Shown: positions 32,682 through 40,563 of the stretch, piece after piece
Layout: every line of letters begins with the position of its first letter
How positions within the stretch are numbered: the stretch's first letter is position 1
DNA from: Roseovarius nanhaiticus
Lineage (GTDB): Bacteria > Pseudomonadota > Alphaproteobacteria > Rhodobacterales > Rhodobacteraceae
Direction: 5' to 3'
Length of the DNA: 64,000 nucleotides
Assembly (NCBI RefSeq): GCF_900156535.1
Contig: NZ_FTNV01000001.1
Location: 806,001-870,000, forward strand
Notes under the pieces: model-generated
What the model was told of the DNA's origin: nothing
Seen by the model: only the letters and a program-made list of their open reading frames with translations
Database searches by the model: none
Position numbers and translations under genes: made by a program

Positions 32682-33736
32682 GGCTTTAGCACGCGGTCTG
32701 TAAGGTTGAGCCGGTTGGCGATGATGGGGGCGAGCGCTTTGGCCAGTTCCGGCGCGCGCTCTTGTAGCTGGGCCAGCTCATCAAGGCGGTTCGCGGCGAT
32801 GAGGGCCAGCGCATCTTCGCGGACGCTGCCATCTGCATGGCGGGGCAGGGTGGCGACGGGCTGGATCGCCTCGGGCCTCGGCTCGGGCGCGAGGGTGGTC
32901 AGGGCATCGGCGCTGAGGGTGGTTTCCACAAAGGCATAAAGTCCGACGCCTTTTGCAGGCAGCGCGTAGGTGGCGAGGGCCACGCCCGCTACCTCGGGAT
33001 GCGCCATCAGCGCCGCCGTCAATGCAGGTCCGTCGCGCTGGATGCGGTCCTCGGTGCCCTCGCCATCCGACCAGTTCATCAGGCGGCGCGTGATGAAGTT
33101 ATAGGCGCGCTTGCCAGTCGCCATCCAGATGCGCGAAGGCAGCGCCTTTTGCGCCAGCATGCGGTGCTCGGACGGGGTCAGCAGATCGGGCGCATAGGCG
33201 CGCTTTTGCTTCAGCAGGTGGCGCAGATCCTCGCGCGCCATGACGCGAAAGAGGCGCCCGCGCCGGCGGTGAACCGAGGCGAGTTGAAAGTCGATGACGG
33301 CGGCGCGGCCATCGGGTGTCATCAGCCAGTTCTGAGGCTTGGCGATGTCGTTATGCGTGACGCCCTTACTACGCATCTGCCGCAAAAGGCGCTTAGCGTC
33401 GCGGTACCATGCGGCATCCGAAGGCTGGGCCAGTTGCAGCGGCGTGCCGCGCGTCCAGCTGCGCAGAAGGCCGGTTTTGTCCACGCGTACGAGAGCCGGA
33501 CAACCTTCGATCCCTTGCACCGCACGCAGGCCGCGGATTTCCTTGCGCGCCAGCGCCCAGGCAATGGGGCGGGCGTACCACGGCACGGTATCGAGCTTGC
33601 GCAGGACCACGGGGTAGTCCGGAATACCTTCCAGATCGCCCGAGATCGTCTCGGAGAAGATGTCGCGCTTATGCACCGTCTTCGGGACGAAGGCGGCGCG
33701 GGCGATGGCATCGGCGGAAGGCGGAGGCAGGGTCAT
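32678..33736 (-). CDS. Protein kinase-like (RIO/ABC1-like fold) protein
   Basis: 352 residues. A kinase-type catalytic loop is seen as GVTHNDIAKPQNWL (His128-Asn-Asp130 ... Asn136) followed by a DFG-like AVIDFQLA (Asp149), placed about 20 residues apart as in atypical small kinases. The N-terminal lobe is weak and lacks a clear glycine loop. The C-terminal 150 residues are unrelated and contain MATGKRAYNFITRRLMNW and a helical tail. Conserved in roseobacters in my recollection as a serine/threonine kinase-like protein; substrate unknown. It overlaps the convergent RluA gene by four bases. Confidence 0.65.
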   Translation of the reverse strand: MTLPPPSADAIARAAFVPKTVHKRDIFSETISGDLEGIPDYPVVLRKLDTVPWYARPIAWALARKEIRGLRAVQGIEGCPALVRVDKTGLLRSWTRGTPLQLAQPSDAAWYRDAKRLLRQMRSKGVTHNDIAKPQNWLMTPDGRAAVIDFQLASVHRRRGRLFRVMAREDLRHLLKQKRAYAPDLLTPSEHRMLAQKALPSRIWMATGKRAYNFITRRLMNWSDGEGTEDRIQRDGPALTAALMAHPEVAGVALATYALPAKGVGLYAFVETTLSADALTTLAPEPRPEAIQPVATLPRHADGSVREDALALIAANRLDELAQLQERAPELAKALAPIIANRLNLTDRVLKP

Positions 33737-33784
33737 GGCGCCCTTCTAATGTGTTTCGGCAGAGGCGCCCAGCCCCTTCAGAAA

Positions 33785-33813
33785 CGCAAAAGGGCCGGAT
33801 CGCTCCGGCCCTT
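33785..33813 (-). terminator. Rho-independent terminator of the aldehyde dehydrogenase gene
   Basis: AAGGGCCGGA (33790-33799) pairs perfectly with TCCGGCCCTT (33804-33813) around a 4-base loop; on the minus strand it is followed by TTTTGCGTTTC. It lies between the aldehyde dehydrogenase stop at 33833 and the kinase-like gene. Confidence 0.85.
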
Positions 33814-33832
33814 CGCAACTGATGGTGGCGGA

Positions 33833-35278
33833 TCAGGCCGCCTTGGGATCGTAGCCCGAGACCGACTTCACCTCGATGAAATCCTCGATGCCCCAAGGGC
33901 CGCCTTCGCGCCCGTTGCCGGACTGCTTCATACCGCCAAAGGGCGCGCCCTCGCCACGGCTCCTGCCGTTGACCTCGACCATGCCGGCGCGCAGGGCGCG
34001 GGCGACGCGGGCGGCGCGGCCCTTGTCCTGCGTTTGCAAGTAGTCGGTCAGGCCGTAGGGCGTGTCATTGGCGATGGCGATGCCTTCTTCCTCGGTGTCA
34101 AAGGGGATGATCGACAGGACCGGGCCAAAGATCTCTTCGCGGGCGACGACCATGTTGTTGTTCACATCCGCAAAGACCGTCGGCTTGACGTAAAAGCCGC
34201 GGTTGAGGCCATCGGGCCGGCCCACGCCGCCCGCGACCAAGCGCGCGCCCTCGTCGATGCCCTGCTGAATCAGGTCCTGGATCTTGTCGAATTGGACCTT
34301 GTTGACGACCGGGCCGATGTGATCGCCCTCCTGATCGGCGGGGCCGACCTTGATCGAATTGGCAATCTCGGCGGCCTTCTCAACAGCAGCGTCATAGACC
34401 TCGCGCTGCACGATCATGCGGGTCGGCGCGTTGCACGACTGGCCCGAGTTGTTCATGCAGTGGCGCACGCCGCGCTCGACGGCCGCATCGTCGGCGTCCG
34501 CAAAGACCAGATTGGCGCCCTTGCCGCCCAACTCCAGCGACACGCGCTTGAGCGTCTCGGCGGCGCCCTTTGAGATCAGCTTGCCCGCGCGGGACGAGCC
34601 GGTGAAGCTGATCATGTCGACATCGGGATGCTCGGTCAGCTGGGTGCCGACGCCCGTGCCATCACCGTTGACGAGGTTGAAGACGCCCGGCGGGAAGCCC
34701 GCCTCGTGCATCATTTCGGCGAAAACCATCGACGACAGAGGCGATTCCTCGCTGGGCTTTAGCACCATTGTGCAGCCCGCGACGGCGGCAGCGATCACCT
34801 TGAGCGTGACCTGGTTCATCGGCCAGTTCCACGGCGTGATCAGCGCGGCGACGCCGATCGGCTCGTTGCGGATGTAGCTGCCGGGGGTGTTCGGATCGTG
34901 CTGATGCTCGAATTCATATTCCTTGGCGGCCTTCAGGAACGCGGCGATATGGCCCGAACCGGCGGCGGCCTGCTGCTGGCGTGCCAGCTCGATGGGCGCG
35001 CCCATCTCGAGGCTGATGGCCTGTGCCATATCCTCGGCGCGGGCATCGTAGACCTTTTGCAGTTTTTCGACCAGCGCGATGCGCTCGGCGGGCGAGGTAT
35101 TCATCCATGCCGGGAACGCGGATTTCGCGGCAGCGACCGCGGCATCGGTGTCAGCTTGATTGCCCAAGGTGACGACGGCGCACGGCTCCTCATTCGAGGG
35201 ATTGATGACCTGGCATTCGGTGCTGCTGGCCGGATCGACCCAGTTTCCGTTGATGTAGAATTGACGTTTCTCGATCAT
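33833..35278 (-). CDS. NAD(P)-dependent aldehyde dehydrogenase
   Basis: 481 residues of the ALDH superfamily. Motifs: ITPWNWPMNQ, FTGSSRAGKLI (cofactor glycine loop), ELGGKGANLV (catalytic Glu), NSGQSCNAPTRM (catalytic Cys) and REEIFGPVL, ending APFGGMKQSGNGREGG. It oxidises an aldehyde to the acid in the cytosol; the substrate is not fixed by these motifs. I set the start at ATG 35278, with GGGAG seven bases upstream, rather than the longer frame to 35332. Single gene with its own terminator. Confidence 0.9.
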   Translation of the reverse strand: MIEKRQFYINGNWVDPASSTECQVINPSNEEPCAVVTLGNQADTDAAVAAAKSAFPAWMNTSPAERIALVEKLQKVYDARAEDMAQAISLEMGAPIELARQQQAAAGSGHIAAFLKAAKEYEFEHQHDPNTPGSYIRNEPIGVAALITPWNWPMNQVTLKVIAAAVAGCTMVLKPSEESPLSSMVFAEMMHEAGFPPGVFNLVNGDGTGVGTQLTEHPDVDMISFTGSSRAGKLISKGAAETLKRVSLELGGKGANLVFADADDAAVERGVRHCMNNSGQSCNAPTRMIVQREVYDAAVEKAAEIANSIKVGPADQEGDHIGPVVNKVQFDKIQDLIQQGIDEGARLVAGGVGRPDGLNRGFYVKPTVFADVNNNMVVAREEIFGPVLSIIPFDTEEEGIAIANDTPYGLTDYLQTQDKGRAARVARALRAGMVEVNGRSRGEGAPFGGMKQSGNGREGGPWGIEDFIEVKSVSGYDPKAA

Positions 35279-35476
35279 GACGTGTCTCCCTTGGCTGTTG
35301 CGTGTGGCGGCATTTCTGCGCCCTCTGCCCATGACATAGCCCTGCGCCGTTGCACCTGCAAGGCGGGCCGGGCGGGGCCAAAGTAGTGGGTCTGCGACAG
35401 GGGGGGTGCAAACGCGTGGCGGGCAGATTATTTAAGCGTTGGAATAGAATTCACCATTTGGAAAGGACACATTGCC

Positions 35477-36130
35477 ATGGCATTGCGCATCAACGACACC
35501 GTCCCCGATTTCACCGCCGAGACGGACCACGGCACCATCAAGTTTCACGATTTCATCGGTGACAGCTGGGCTATCCTGTTCTCGCACCCCAAGGATTTCA
35601 CACCCGTCTGCACCACCGAATTCGGCGCCGTCGCGCGCCTGTCCGATGAGTGGGAAAAGCGCGGCACCAAGGTGATTGGCGTCTCGGTCGACAGCGCCGA
35701 AGAGCACAAGAAATGGAAGGGCGACATTGAGAAAGTCGCCGGGACAACCGCAGGCTTTCCCATCATCGCCGATGAGGGGCTGGAAGTGTCCAAAGCCTTC
35801 GACATGCTGCCTGCCGAGGCGTATATGCCCGACGGCCGCACCCCGAACGACAGCGCGACGGTGCGCGCGGTCTTCATCATCGGGCCCGACAAGAAGCTGA
35901 AACTGTCGATGACATATCCGATGAACGTGGGCCGCAACTTTGCCGAGGTTCTGCGCGCGCTGGATGGTTTGCAAACAGCCGCCAAGGCTGGCGTCGCCAC
36001 CCCTGCCGATTGGCAGGTGGGGCAGGACGTTGTCATTCCGACAGCGCTGAACGACGCCGATGCCAAGGAAAAGTTCGGAGATTTCGAGACCGTTTTGCCC
36101 TATCTGCGCATGACCAAGCTCAAGGGCTGA
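35477..36130 (+). CDS. 1-Cys peroxiredoxin (Prx6/AhpC-TSA family)
   Basis: 217 residues. The peroxidatic Cys45 lies in HPKDFTPVCTTEFG, and it is the only cysteine in the protein, so this is a 1-Cys peroxiredoxin of the Prx6 group. The C-terminal dimerisation extension (TPADWQVGQDVVIP ... FETVLPYLRMTKLKG) fits that group. It reduces hydroperoxides with an outside thiol as reductant. Start ATG 35477 follows AAAGGA. A terminator follows 30 bases after the stop. Confidence 0.9.
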   Translation: MALRINDTVPDFTAETDHGTIKFHDFIGDSWAILFSHPKDFTPVCTTEFGAVARLSDEWEKRGTKVIGVSVDSAEEHKKWKGDIEKVAGTTAGFPIIADEGLEVSKAFDMLPAEAYMPDGRTPNDSATVRAVFIIGPDKKLKLSMTYPMNVGRNFAEVLRALDGLQTAAKAGVATPADWQVGQDVVIPTALNDADAKEKFGDFETVLPYLRMTKLKG

Positions 36131-36159
36131 GGGTCGCTTGCAAGATACCAGCGGGAAGG

Positions 36160-36189
36160 AGGCCCCGGCAGACATGCCGGGGCCTTTTT
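36160..36189 (+). terminator. Rho-independent terminator after the peroxiredoxin gene
   Basis: AGGCCCCGGCA (36160-36170) and TGCCGGGGCCT (36175-36185) form a perfect 11-base stem with loop GACA, followed by TTTT. It also shows that the transglycosylase gene cannot start upstream of here. Confidence 0.9.
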
Positions 36190-36353
36190 GCGTGGTTGGA
36201 CCGGGCGATTGCGCGGGGCTGACGGAGGGGCAGATTTGCGCGATCCTCCGCCGATTGGGCGTGGCCGCGGGCGATTTCCTGCGCAGCAAGGCAAGCTGCG
36301 CTTGCCTCGGGCGCCTGCTTTGCGGCTTAACCACGCGAGAGATTCCCTTGGAG

Positions 36354-36863
36354 ATGCCCCGGATCATGCTCTTGCGCGCTGCAATCGTTCTCTCGCTAGG
36401 CTTTTTGGCCGCCTGCGCAGGGACCCCGCCCAAGGAGACGCCCACTGTTTCCACCAGCTCGTCCACGGCGCTCTATCCCGGTGAAACGCCGGAGATCCGG
36501 CAATTGGTCAACAAATACGCAGATCATTACCAGGTGCCCCGCAAGCTGGTGCACAAGGTCATCCAACGCGAGAGCGATTATCGCCCCCACGCGCGCAACG
36601 GCCCCTATTACGGAATGATGCAGATTCTGCCTGCCACAGCCCGCGGCATGGGATTTGCGGGCCGGGATACGGACCTGCTCGATGCCGAGACCAATCTTCA
36701 TTTCGCGGTCAAATATCTGCGTGGGGCGTGGATGGTGTCGGACGGTGATATCGACGAGGCGGTAATGTGGTACGCGCGCGGGTATTACTACGAGGCGCGC
36801 AATCGTTGCCTTCTGGTCGAGACCGAGCTGAAAACACGCGAGATCGCCAAGCATTGCAGCTAA
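36354..36863 (+). CDS. Lytic transglycosylase SLT-domain lipoprotein
   Basis: 169 residues. Signal of lipoprotein type with lipobox FLAAC at about residues 18-22, then a short Thr/Ser linker and an SLT domain: LVHKVIQRESDYRPHARNG with the catalytic Glu in QRES, YGMMQILPATARGMGF, ETNLHFAVKYL and AVMWYARGYY. It would cleave peptidoglycan glycan strands from the membrane in the periplasm. The longer frame from 36138 is excluded by the terminator at 36160-36189. Start ATG 36354 has weak spacing; ATG 36366 is an alternative. Confidence 0.85.
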   Translation: MPRIMLLRAAIVLSLGFLAACAGTPPKETPTVSTSSSTALYPGETPEIRQLVNKYADHYQVPRKLVHKVIQRESDYRPHARNGPYYGMMQILPATARGMGFAGRDTDLLDAETNLHFAVKYLRGAWMVSDGDIDEAVMWYARGYYYEARNRCLLVETELKTREIAKHCS

Positions 36864-36947
36864 GCCACACGGGGCGTTCGTCGCTCTGATCTGATTTGAT
36901 GGATATTGGTCCGGCGGGTTTTGAGATAAATTCTCGGCACTTGGGTT

Positions 36948-36975
36948 TTGCGCTGTGCTGCGCAAACGGCTAGTG
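36948..36975 (+). promoter_or_regulatory. Possible promoter of the candidate small RNA
   Basis: TTGCGC (36948-36953), a 16-base spacer and TAGTGT (36970-36975) precede the structured region by a few bases. The match to the -35/-10 consensus is moderate. Confidence 0.3.
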
Positions 36976-36979
36976 TCTT

Positions 36980-37090
36980 CTTGTCGGGCCAGGATGGCCG
37001 GAACCTAATTCCAGAATACACGTGTGGTGCTTGGGAGCACGTGGGGTGGCGGAGGGTTTCGGCAAATGGGCCGGAACCCTCCGTTTTTTT
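36980..37090 (+). ncRNA. Candidate structured small RNA ending in a strong terminator
   Basis: In the 353-base gap 36864-37216 there is no convincing gene, but the plus strand shows three consecutive hairpins: GGCCA/TGGCC around 36987-37000, GTGCT-TGGG-AGCAC (37027-37040), and a terminator stem of 13 pairs (37050-37062 with 37071-37083, one T-G pair) followed by seven T. A moderate promoter ends at 36975, giving an RNA of about 110 bases. It could instead be the long 3' end of the transglycosylase mRNA. I do not recognise an Rfam family. Confidence 0.4.
37050..37090 (+). terminator. Rho-independent terminator (end of candidate RNA)
   Basis: CGGAGGGTT (37050-37058) with AACCCTCCG (37075-37083), extended inward by TCGG/CCGG through one wobble pair, loop CAAATGGG, then TTTTTTT (37084-37090). 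Confidence 0.88.
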
Positions 37091-37165
37091 ATATATCGCA
37101 TCGACTACATGCCATTACGAGCGGCGCGCCGGTTTTTGCGCCCTCTCGTCTGGCCATCACGGCGC

Positions 37166-37195
37166 ATGAAAAAGGCCCCGCGCGGCGGGGCCTTT
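37166..37195 (-). terminator. Rho-independent terminator of the exported-protein gene
   Basis: AAAGGCCCCG (37171-37180) and CGGGGCCTTT (37186-37195) form a perfect 10-base stem; on the minus strand it continues TTTTTC. It lies 22 bases after the stop of the gene at 37217. Confidence 0.85.
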
Positions 37196-37216
37196 GGTAG
37201 TCTGAGGTTGCGAGGT

Positions 37217-37741
37217 TCAGCTGCCGATTTCGGCGGTGCACTTGCGCACTTCGTAAAGTGCTGTCGATGCGCCGGACATATCGACGATGTAGGAATTCGG
37301 CGTCTCGGGGAACACGACCAGCTCTTCGCCGGTCTCGATATCGGTCACGAATTCGGCGTTGTTCACCAGAACATAGCCGCCCTCGTACCCGTCTTCCAGG
37401 CTTGCGCCCACGCCGGTCGCCATGCCGCCATAGAGATTGCCATTCGCGATGAAGGCGACTTCCTGCTCGCTTGGGATGGCGGCGCTGTTCTGACCGAAGA
37501 GGCCGAGATAGCCAGCGGTTTCATCGTCGGTGAAACCGAATTGCACGATCGCGCCCGACTCGGACCGGTAGGAGGCAAAGCACGACCCTTTGGTATCGTT
37601 CTTACGCACGACCCAGCCGGCGGCGTCACGGTACTTCGAAATCTCGTCGCCTTTGGTCGGGAGGACGTTTTGAACGTCTGCAGCGAGGGGGGCGGTGAGG
37701 GCGAGGGTGATTGCACCAAATGCGGTGAGTAGCTTGGTCAT
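37217..37741 (-). CDS. Exported protein of unknown function
   Basis: 174 residues with a clear signal peptide (MTKLLTAFGAITLALTAPLA, cut near AADV). The mature part is a small beta-rich domain with two cysteines (Cys54 in KGSCFASY and Cys168 near the end in VRKCTAE) that may form a disulfide, and VQFGFTDDETAGYLGLF in the middle. I do not recognise a family with confidence; it resembles small periplasmic proteins of the invasion-associated locus B type only loosely. GGAG precedes the ATG at good distance, and the gene has its own terminator, so it is a single transcription unit. Confidence 0.7.
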   Translation of the reverse strand: MTKLLTAFGAITLALTAPLAADVQNVLPTKGDEISKYRDAAGWVVRKNDTKGSCFASYRSESGAIVQFGFTDDETAGYLGLFGQNSAAIPSEQEVAFIANGNLYGGMATGVGASLEDGYEGGYVLVNNAEFVTDIETGEELVVFPETPNSYIVDMSGASTALYEVRKCTAEIGS

Positions 37742-37862
37742 TTTACATCTCCAGAATTTTCTCGATGCCTTGCAGCACCGTCAGGCCAGCGTGCGAGCAA
37801 AGCTGCGCGCTGTCTTCGGGTAAACGCCGAATGTCATGGAGGGTTCCGCAGCCCGGCGCAGA

Positions 37863-38288
37863 TTATGACGAAGGGTCAACGCCCGCCATGTCGCAGATGA
37901 TGCGCCACGCCTCGGCGCTGACCGGCTGGACCGACAGGCGCGGCTGGCGCACCAGCGGCATATCGGCCAGGCGCGGGTCTGCCTTGATCGCATCCAGCGT
38001 GACGGGCGCCTCCACCGGCATCACCGCGCGGATATCGACGCAGTCCCAGCGCGGATCATCGGTGGTTGTGTCGGGATGCGCTTCGGCGCAAATCTCGACG
38101 ATGCCGACAATCGCACGCTCGGCCTGACTGTGATAGAAAAAGCCACGATCGCCCAACGCCATCTGCCGCATGACATTGCGCGCCTGGTAGTTGCGCACGC
38201 CGTCCCACTGCTCGCCCGCGTCGCCGCGTGCCACCTGCTCCTGCCAGCTCCAGGCCGAGGGTTCGGATTTGAAGAGCCAGTATTGCAT
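37863..38288 (-). CDS. EVE domain-containing protein
   Basis: 141 residues. Typical EVE start MQYWLFKSEPSAWSWQEQ, then WDGVRNYQARNVMRQM, FFYHSQAERAIVGIVEI and a final DMPLVRQPRLSVQPVS. EVE domains are PUA-like and bind modified bases in RNA or DNA. The start codon lies five bases after the YciI-like stop, so the two are cotranscribed, and the frame upstream of ATG 38288 is a shadow in the YciI/tsaD region. Cellular role not established. Confidence 0.88.
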   Translation of the reverse strand: MQYWLFKSEPSAWSWQEQVARGDAGEQWDGVRNYQARNVMRQMALGDRGFFYHSQAERAIVGIVEICAEAHPDTTTDDPRWDCVDIRAVMPVEAPVTLDAIKADPRLADMPLVRQPRLSVQPVSAEAWRIICDMAGVDPSS

Positions 38289-38293
38289 CGGGC

Positions 38294-38563
38294 CTAGATA
38301 ACCTTCTTCCACGGGATCAACTCGACACTTTCGAAAAGGTCCGCGTGGGCGTAGGGATCGGCGCCGGCCCAGGCACGGGCGGCGTCCATATCCTCGACAT
38401 CCAGCACCACCAGCGATCCGCACATCTCGCCTGCCTCGTTCAAGAGCGGTCCGGCCTGCGATACTGCATCCGACGCCTTCAGATAAGCGACATGCGCGTC
38501 GCGCGTGTCGAGGCGGATTTGCAATGCGCCGGGTTTGTCGCGGGCGATCAGGGCGATCAGCAT
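38294..38563 (-). CDS. YciI-like protein
   Basis: 89 residues, whole-length YCII-related fold: MLIALIARDKPGALQIRLDTRDAHVAYL-type start with the conserved His of RDAHVAYL, AGPLLNEAGEMCGSLVVLD and DPYAHADLFESVEL. These ferredoxin-like small proteins are mostly of unknown function; the His-Asp pair is thought to be catalytic in some. It lies between tsaD and the EVE gene in one direction. Confidence 0.87.
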   Translation of the reverse strand: MLIALIARDKPGALQIRLDTRDAHVAYLKASDAVSQAGPLLNEAGEMCGSLVVLDVEDMDAARAWAGADPYAHADLFESVELIPWKKVI

Positions 38564-38623
38564 TGGGGGCTCCTTCTTGGGCTGTTCGCATGCACGTTAG
38601 CGCGGCAAACGGGGCGGCGCAAT

Positions 38624-39709
38624 TTACGCCTTGGCGCCTTTCTTGCCCGAGCCCAGCATCGAGGGCGCGGCGGCGTCCAGCGGCCATCGGGGCCGCGCCG
38701 AAAGGGTCATGTCATCACGCTGGCCCGCGCGGTAAAGTTCGGCCCCCGCATAGGCGATCATCGCGGCATTGTCGGTACAAAGCGCGAGGGGCGGCGCGAC
38801 AAAGCGGACGCCCGCCGCCTCGGCCACGCCCATCAGCGCGCCGCGAATGGCCTCGTTTGCCGCGACGCCGCCCGCCACGGCGATCACGCCCAGATCGGGG
38901 CAGGCGGCCAGCGCGCGGCGCGTCTTTTCGGCCAGCACATCCTGCATCGCGGCCTGGAACCCGGCGCAGAGGTCGCGCCGGTCCTGCCGCGTCAGCCCGC
39001 CCTTGTCCGCCACGATGGCGTCGCGGGCGCGCAGGATGGCTGTCTTGAGCCCGGAAAAGGACATATCGCATCCGGGCCGGTCCAGCATCGGGCGCGGAAA
39101 GGCGTGGCGCGCGGGATCCCCCAGCGCTGCCTCTGCCTCGACCGACGGGCCGCCGGGCTGCGGCAAGCCCAGAAGGCGCGCGGTCTTGTCGAACGCTTCG
39201 CCGGGGGCGTCATCTATCGTGCCGCCCAGCCGGGTGAAGTCCTGGGGGCCGCCGACCCGAAGGAACTGGCAATGCCCGCCCGAGACCAGCAGCATGAGGT
39301 AGGGATAGGCAACGCCATCGGTCAAACGCGGCGTCAGCGCATGGCCCGCCAGATGATTGACCCCGATCAGCGGCAGACCCGCGCCGGTGGCCAGACCCTT
39401 GGCGCACATCACGCCCGACATGACTCCGCCGATCAGGCCGGGCCCGGCGGTCACCGCGATGGCGTCCATGCCCTGCAGCCCAAGGACCGCATCCCGCAGC
39501 ACTTCGGCCACGCAGATGTCCAGCTTCTCGGCATGGGCGCGCGCCGCGATCTCGGGGACGACACCGCCGAAGTCGGCGTGGAGTTGCCCCTGTCCCTGCA
39601 CCGTCTGGGCGAGGATCTGTGGCGCGCCGTCGTCCGGCACGCGCAGGATTGCCGCCGCCGTATCGTCGCAGCTGCTCTCGATGCCGAGGATGGTGAGGGT
39701 ATTGCTCAT
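38624..39709 (-). CDS. tsaD: tRNA N6-adenosine threonylcarbamoyltransferase TsaD
   Basis: 361 residues of the Kae1/Qri7/TsaD family. [12 protein letters not shown] starts the ASKHA fold; the metal motif HxxxH is His119/His123 in [36 protein letters not shown] and FSGLKTA follow. With TsaB/E it adds threonylcarbamoyl to A37 of ANN-decoding tRNAs. I chose ATG 39709 ([13 protein letters not shown]) with GGAA upstream over the ATG at 39727. It is divergent from hemD. Confidence 0.93.
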   Translation of the reverse strand: MSNTLTILGIESSCDDTAAAILRVPDDGAPQILAQTVQGQGQLHADFGGVVPEIAARAHAEKLDICVAEVLRDAVLGLQGMDAIAVTAGPGLIGGVMSGVMCAKGLATGAGLPLIGVNHLAGHALTPRLTDGVAYPYLMLLVSGGHCQFLRVGGPQDFTRLGGTIDDAPGEAFDKTARLLGLPQPGGPSVEAEAALGDPARHAFPRPMLDRPGCDMSFSGLKTAILRARDAIVADKGGLTRQDRRDLCAGFQAAMQDVLAEKTRRALAACPDLGVIAVAGGVAANEAIRGALMGVAEAAGVRFVAPPLALCTDNAAMIAYAGAELYRAGQRDDMTLSARPRWPLDAAAPSMLGSGKKGAKA

Positions 39710-39784
39710 ACGTTCCGCCCGTTGCACGCTTGCCTGTGCCCGCGTATCACTTGGCCATCTGCGTCACAACTGCGGAGCCCCGCC

Positions 39785-40516
39785 TTGCCCCCTACCGTTC
39801 TGATCACGCGCCCCGAGCCTTACGGGGCCGAATTTGCCGCGGCGCTGCAGGATCTGCCGGGCGAGGCTCTGCCGGTGATCCTGTCGCCCGCTCTGGTGAT
39901 CGAGGGGCGCGGCGCCTTGCCCGACCTGGCGCCCTACCGCTGGCTGATCTTTACGTCGCGCAACGGCGTGCGCCGCTACGCCGAGCTGAGCGCGCGGCGT
40001 GATATTCCGGCCTACGCGGTTGGCGATGCCACCGCCGAAGAGGCGCGGCGCATTGGTTTGCGGGCGGTTTCGGCGCAAGGCGACGCACGCGATTTGATCG
40101 CGCGGATCAAGGCGGATGGCAAGCCGGGGCCGATGCTGCACCTGCGCGGGGAACATGCGGCGGCGGATCTGGCACGCGCGCTGTTGGCCGTTGGCATCAC
40201 TGCCGATCAGGCGATCATCTACGCGCAGACGCCCGCCCCGCTCAGCGACGCCGCGCGCGCGGCGCTTGCCTCGGACGCCCCGGTCATTGCGCCGCTCTTC
40301 TCGCCGCGCAGTGCGGCCGCACTATTTGATGGCGCTACGCCTGCGGCGCCTGTCGTGGCCCTGGCGATCAGTGCCGCTGCGGCGGCGCGTGTGCCCGACG
40401 GCGCGGTGCGCGAGATGCTGGTCGCGGAGCGGCCCGATGCGGGCGCCATGCTGCGCGCATGGCCCGAGGCGGTATCGGCGGCCTATCGCCTTGAGGGAAC
40501 AAAGCGCGCGCAGTAA
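39785..40516 (+). CDS. hemD: Uroporphyrinogen-III synthase
   Basis: 243 residues, from a TTG start at 39785 with CGGAG eight bases upstream; no in-frame ATG/GTG lies near. HemD features: VLITRPEPYGAEFAAALQ, the conserved IFTSRNGVRRYAEL, YAVGDATAEEARRIG, HLRGEHAAADLARAL and APLFSPRSAAALF. It closes hydroxymethylbilane to uroporphyrinogen III in tetrapyrrole synthesis. HemD is poorly conserved in sequence, so context with hemY-like genes matters. First of three co-directional genes. Confidence 0.85.
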   Translation: MPPTVLITRPEPYGAEFAAALQDLPGEALPVILSPALVIEGRGALPDLAPYRWLIFTSRNGVRRYAELSARRDIPAYAVGDATAEEARRIGLRAVSAQGDARDLIARIKADGKPGPMLHLRGEHAAADLARALLAVGITADQAIIYAQTPAPLSDAARAALASDAPVIAPLFSPRSAAALFDGATPAAPVVALAISAAAAARVPDGAVREMLVAERPDAGAMLRAWPEAVSAAYRLEGTKRAQ

Positions 40517-40563
40517 GGTTGACAGGCTGAACAATTCGGCCGGATTCGAAAGGGGCAGACGAC

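Noticed and set aside
35444..35449. TAGAAT as a -10 box for the peroxiredoxin gene
   Set aside because: No acceptable -35 box at 16-18 bases upstream, so I do not call it.
36138..36353. Longer N-terminus for the lytic transglycosylase
   Set aside because: It would run through a perfect terminator hairpin at 36160-36189; the lipoprotein signal starts at 36354.
36948..37169. 73-codon open frame over the candidate RNA
   Set aside because: No Shine-Dalgarno or recognisable protein; it spans a strong terminator.
38345..39784. Long plus-strand frame running into hemD
   Set aside because: Only the part from TTG 39785 is HemD; the rest is the shadow of tsaD and YciI.
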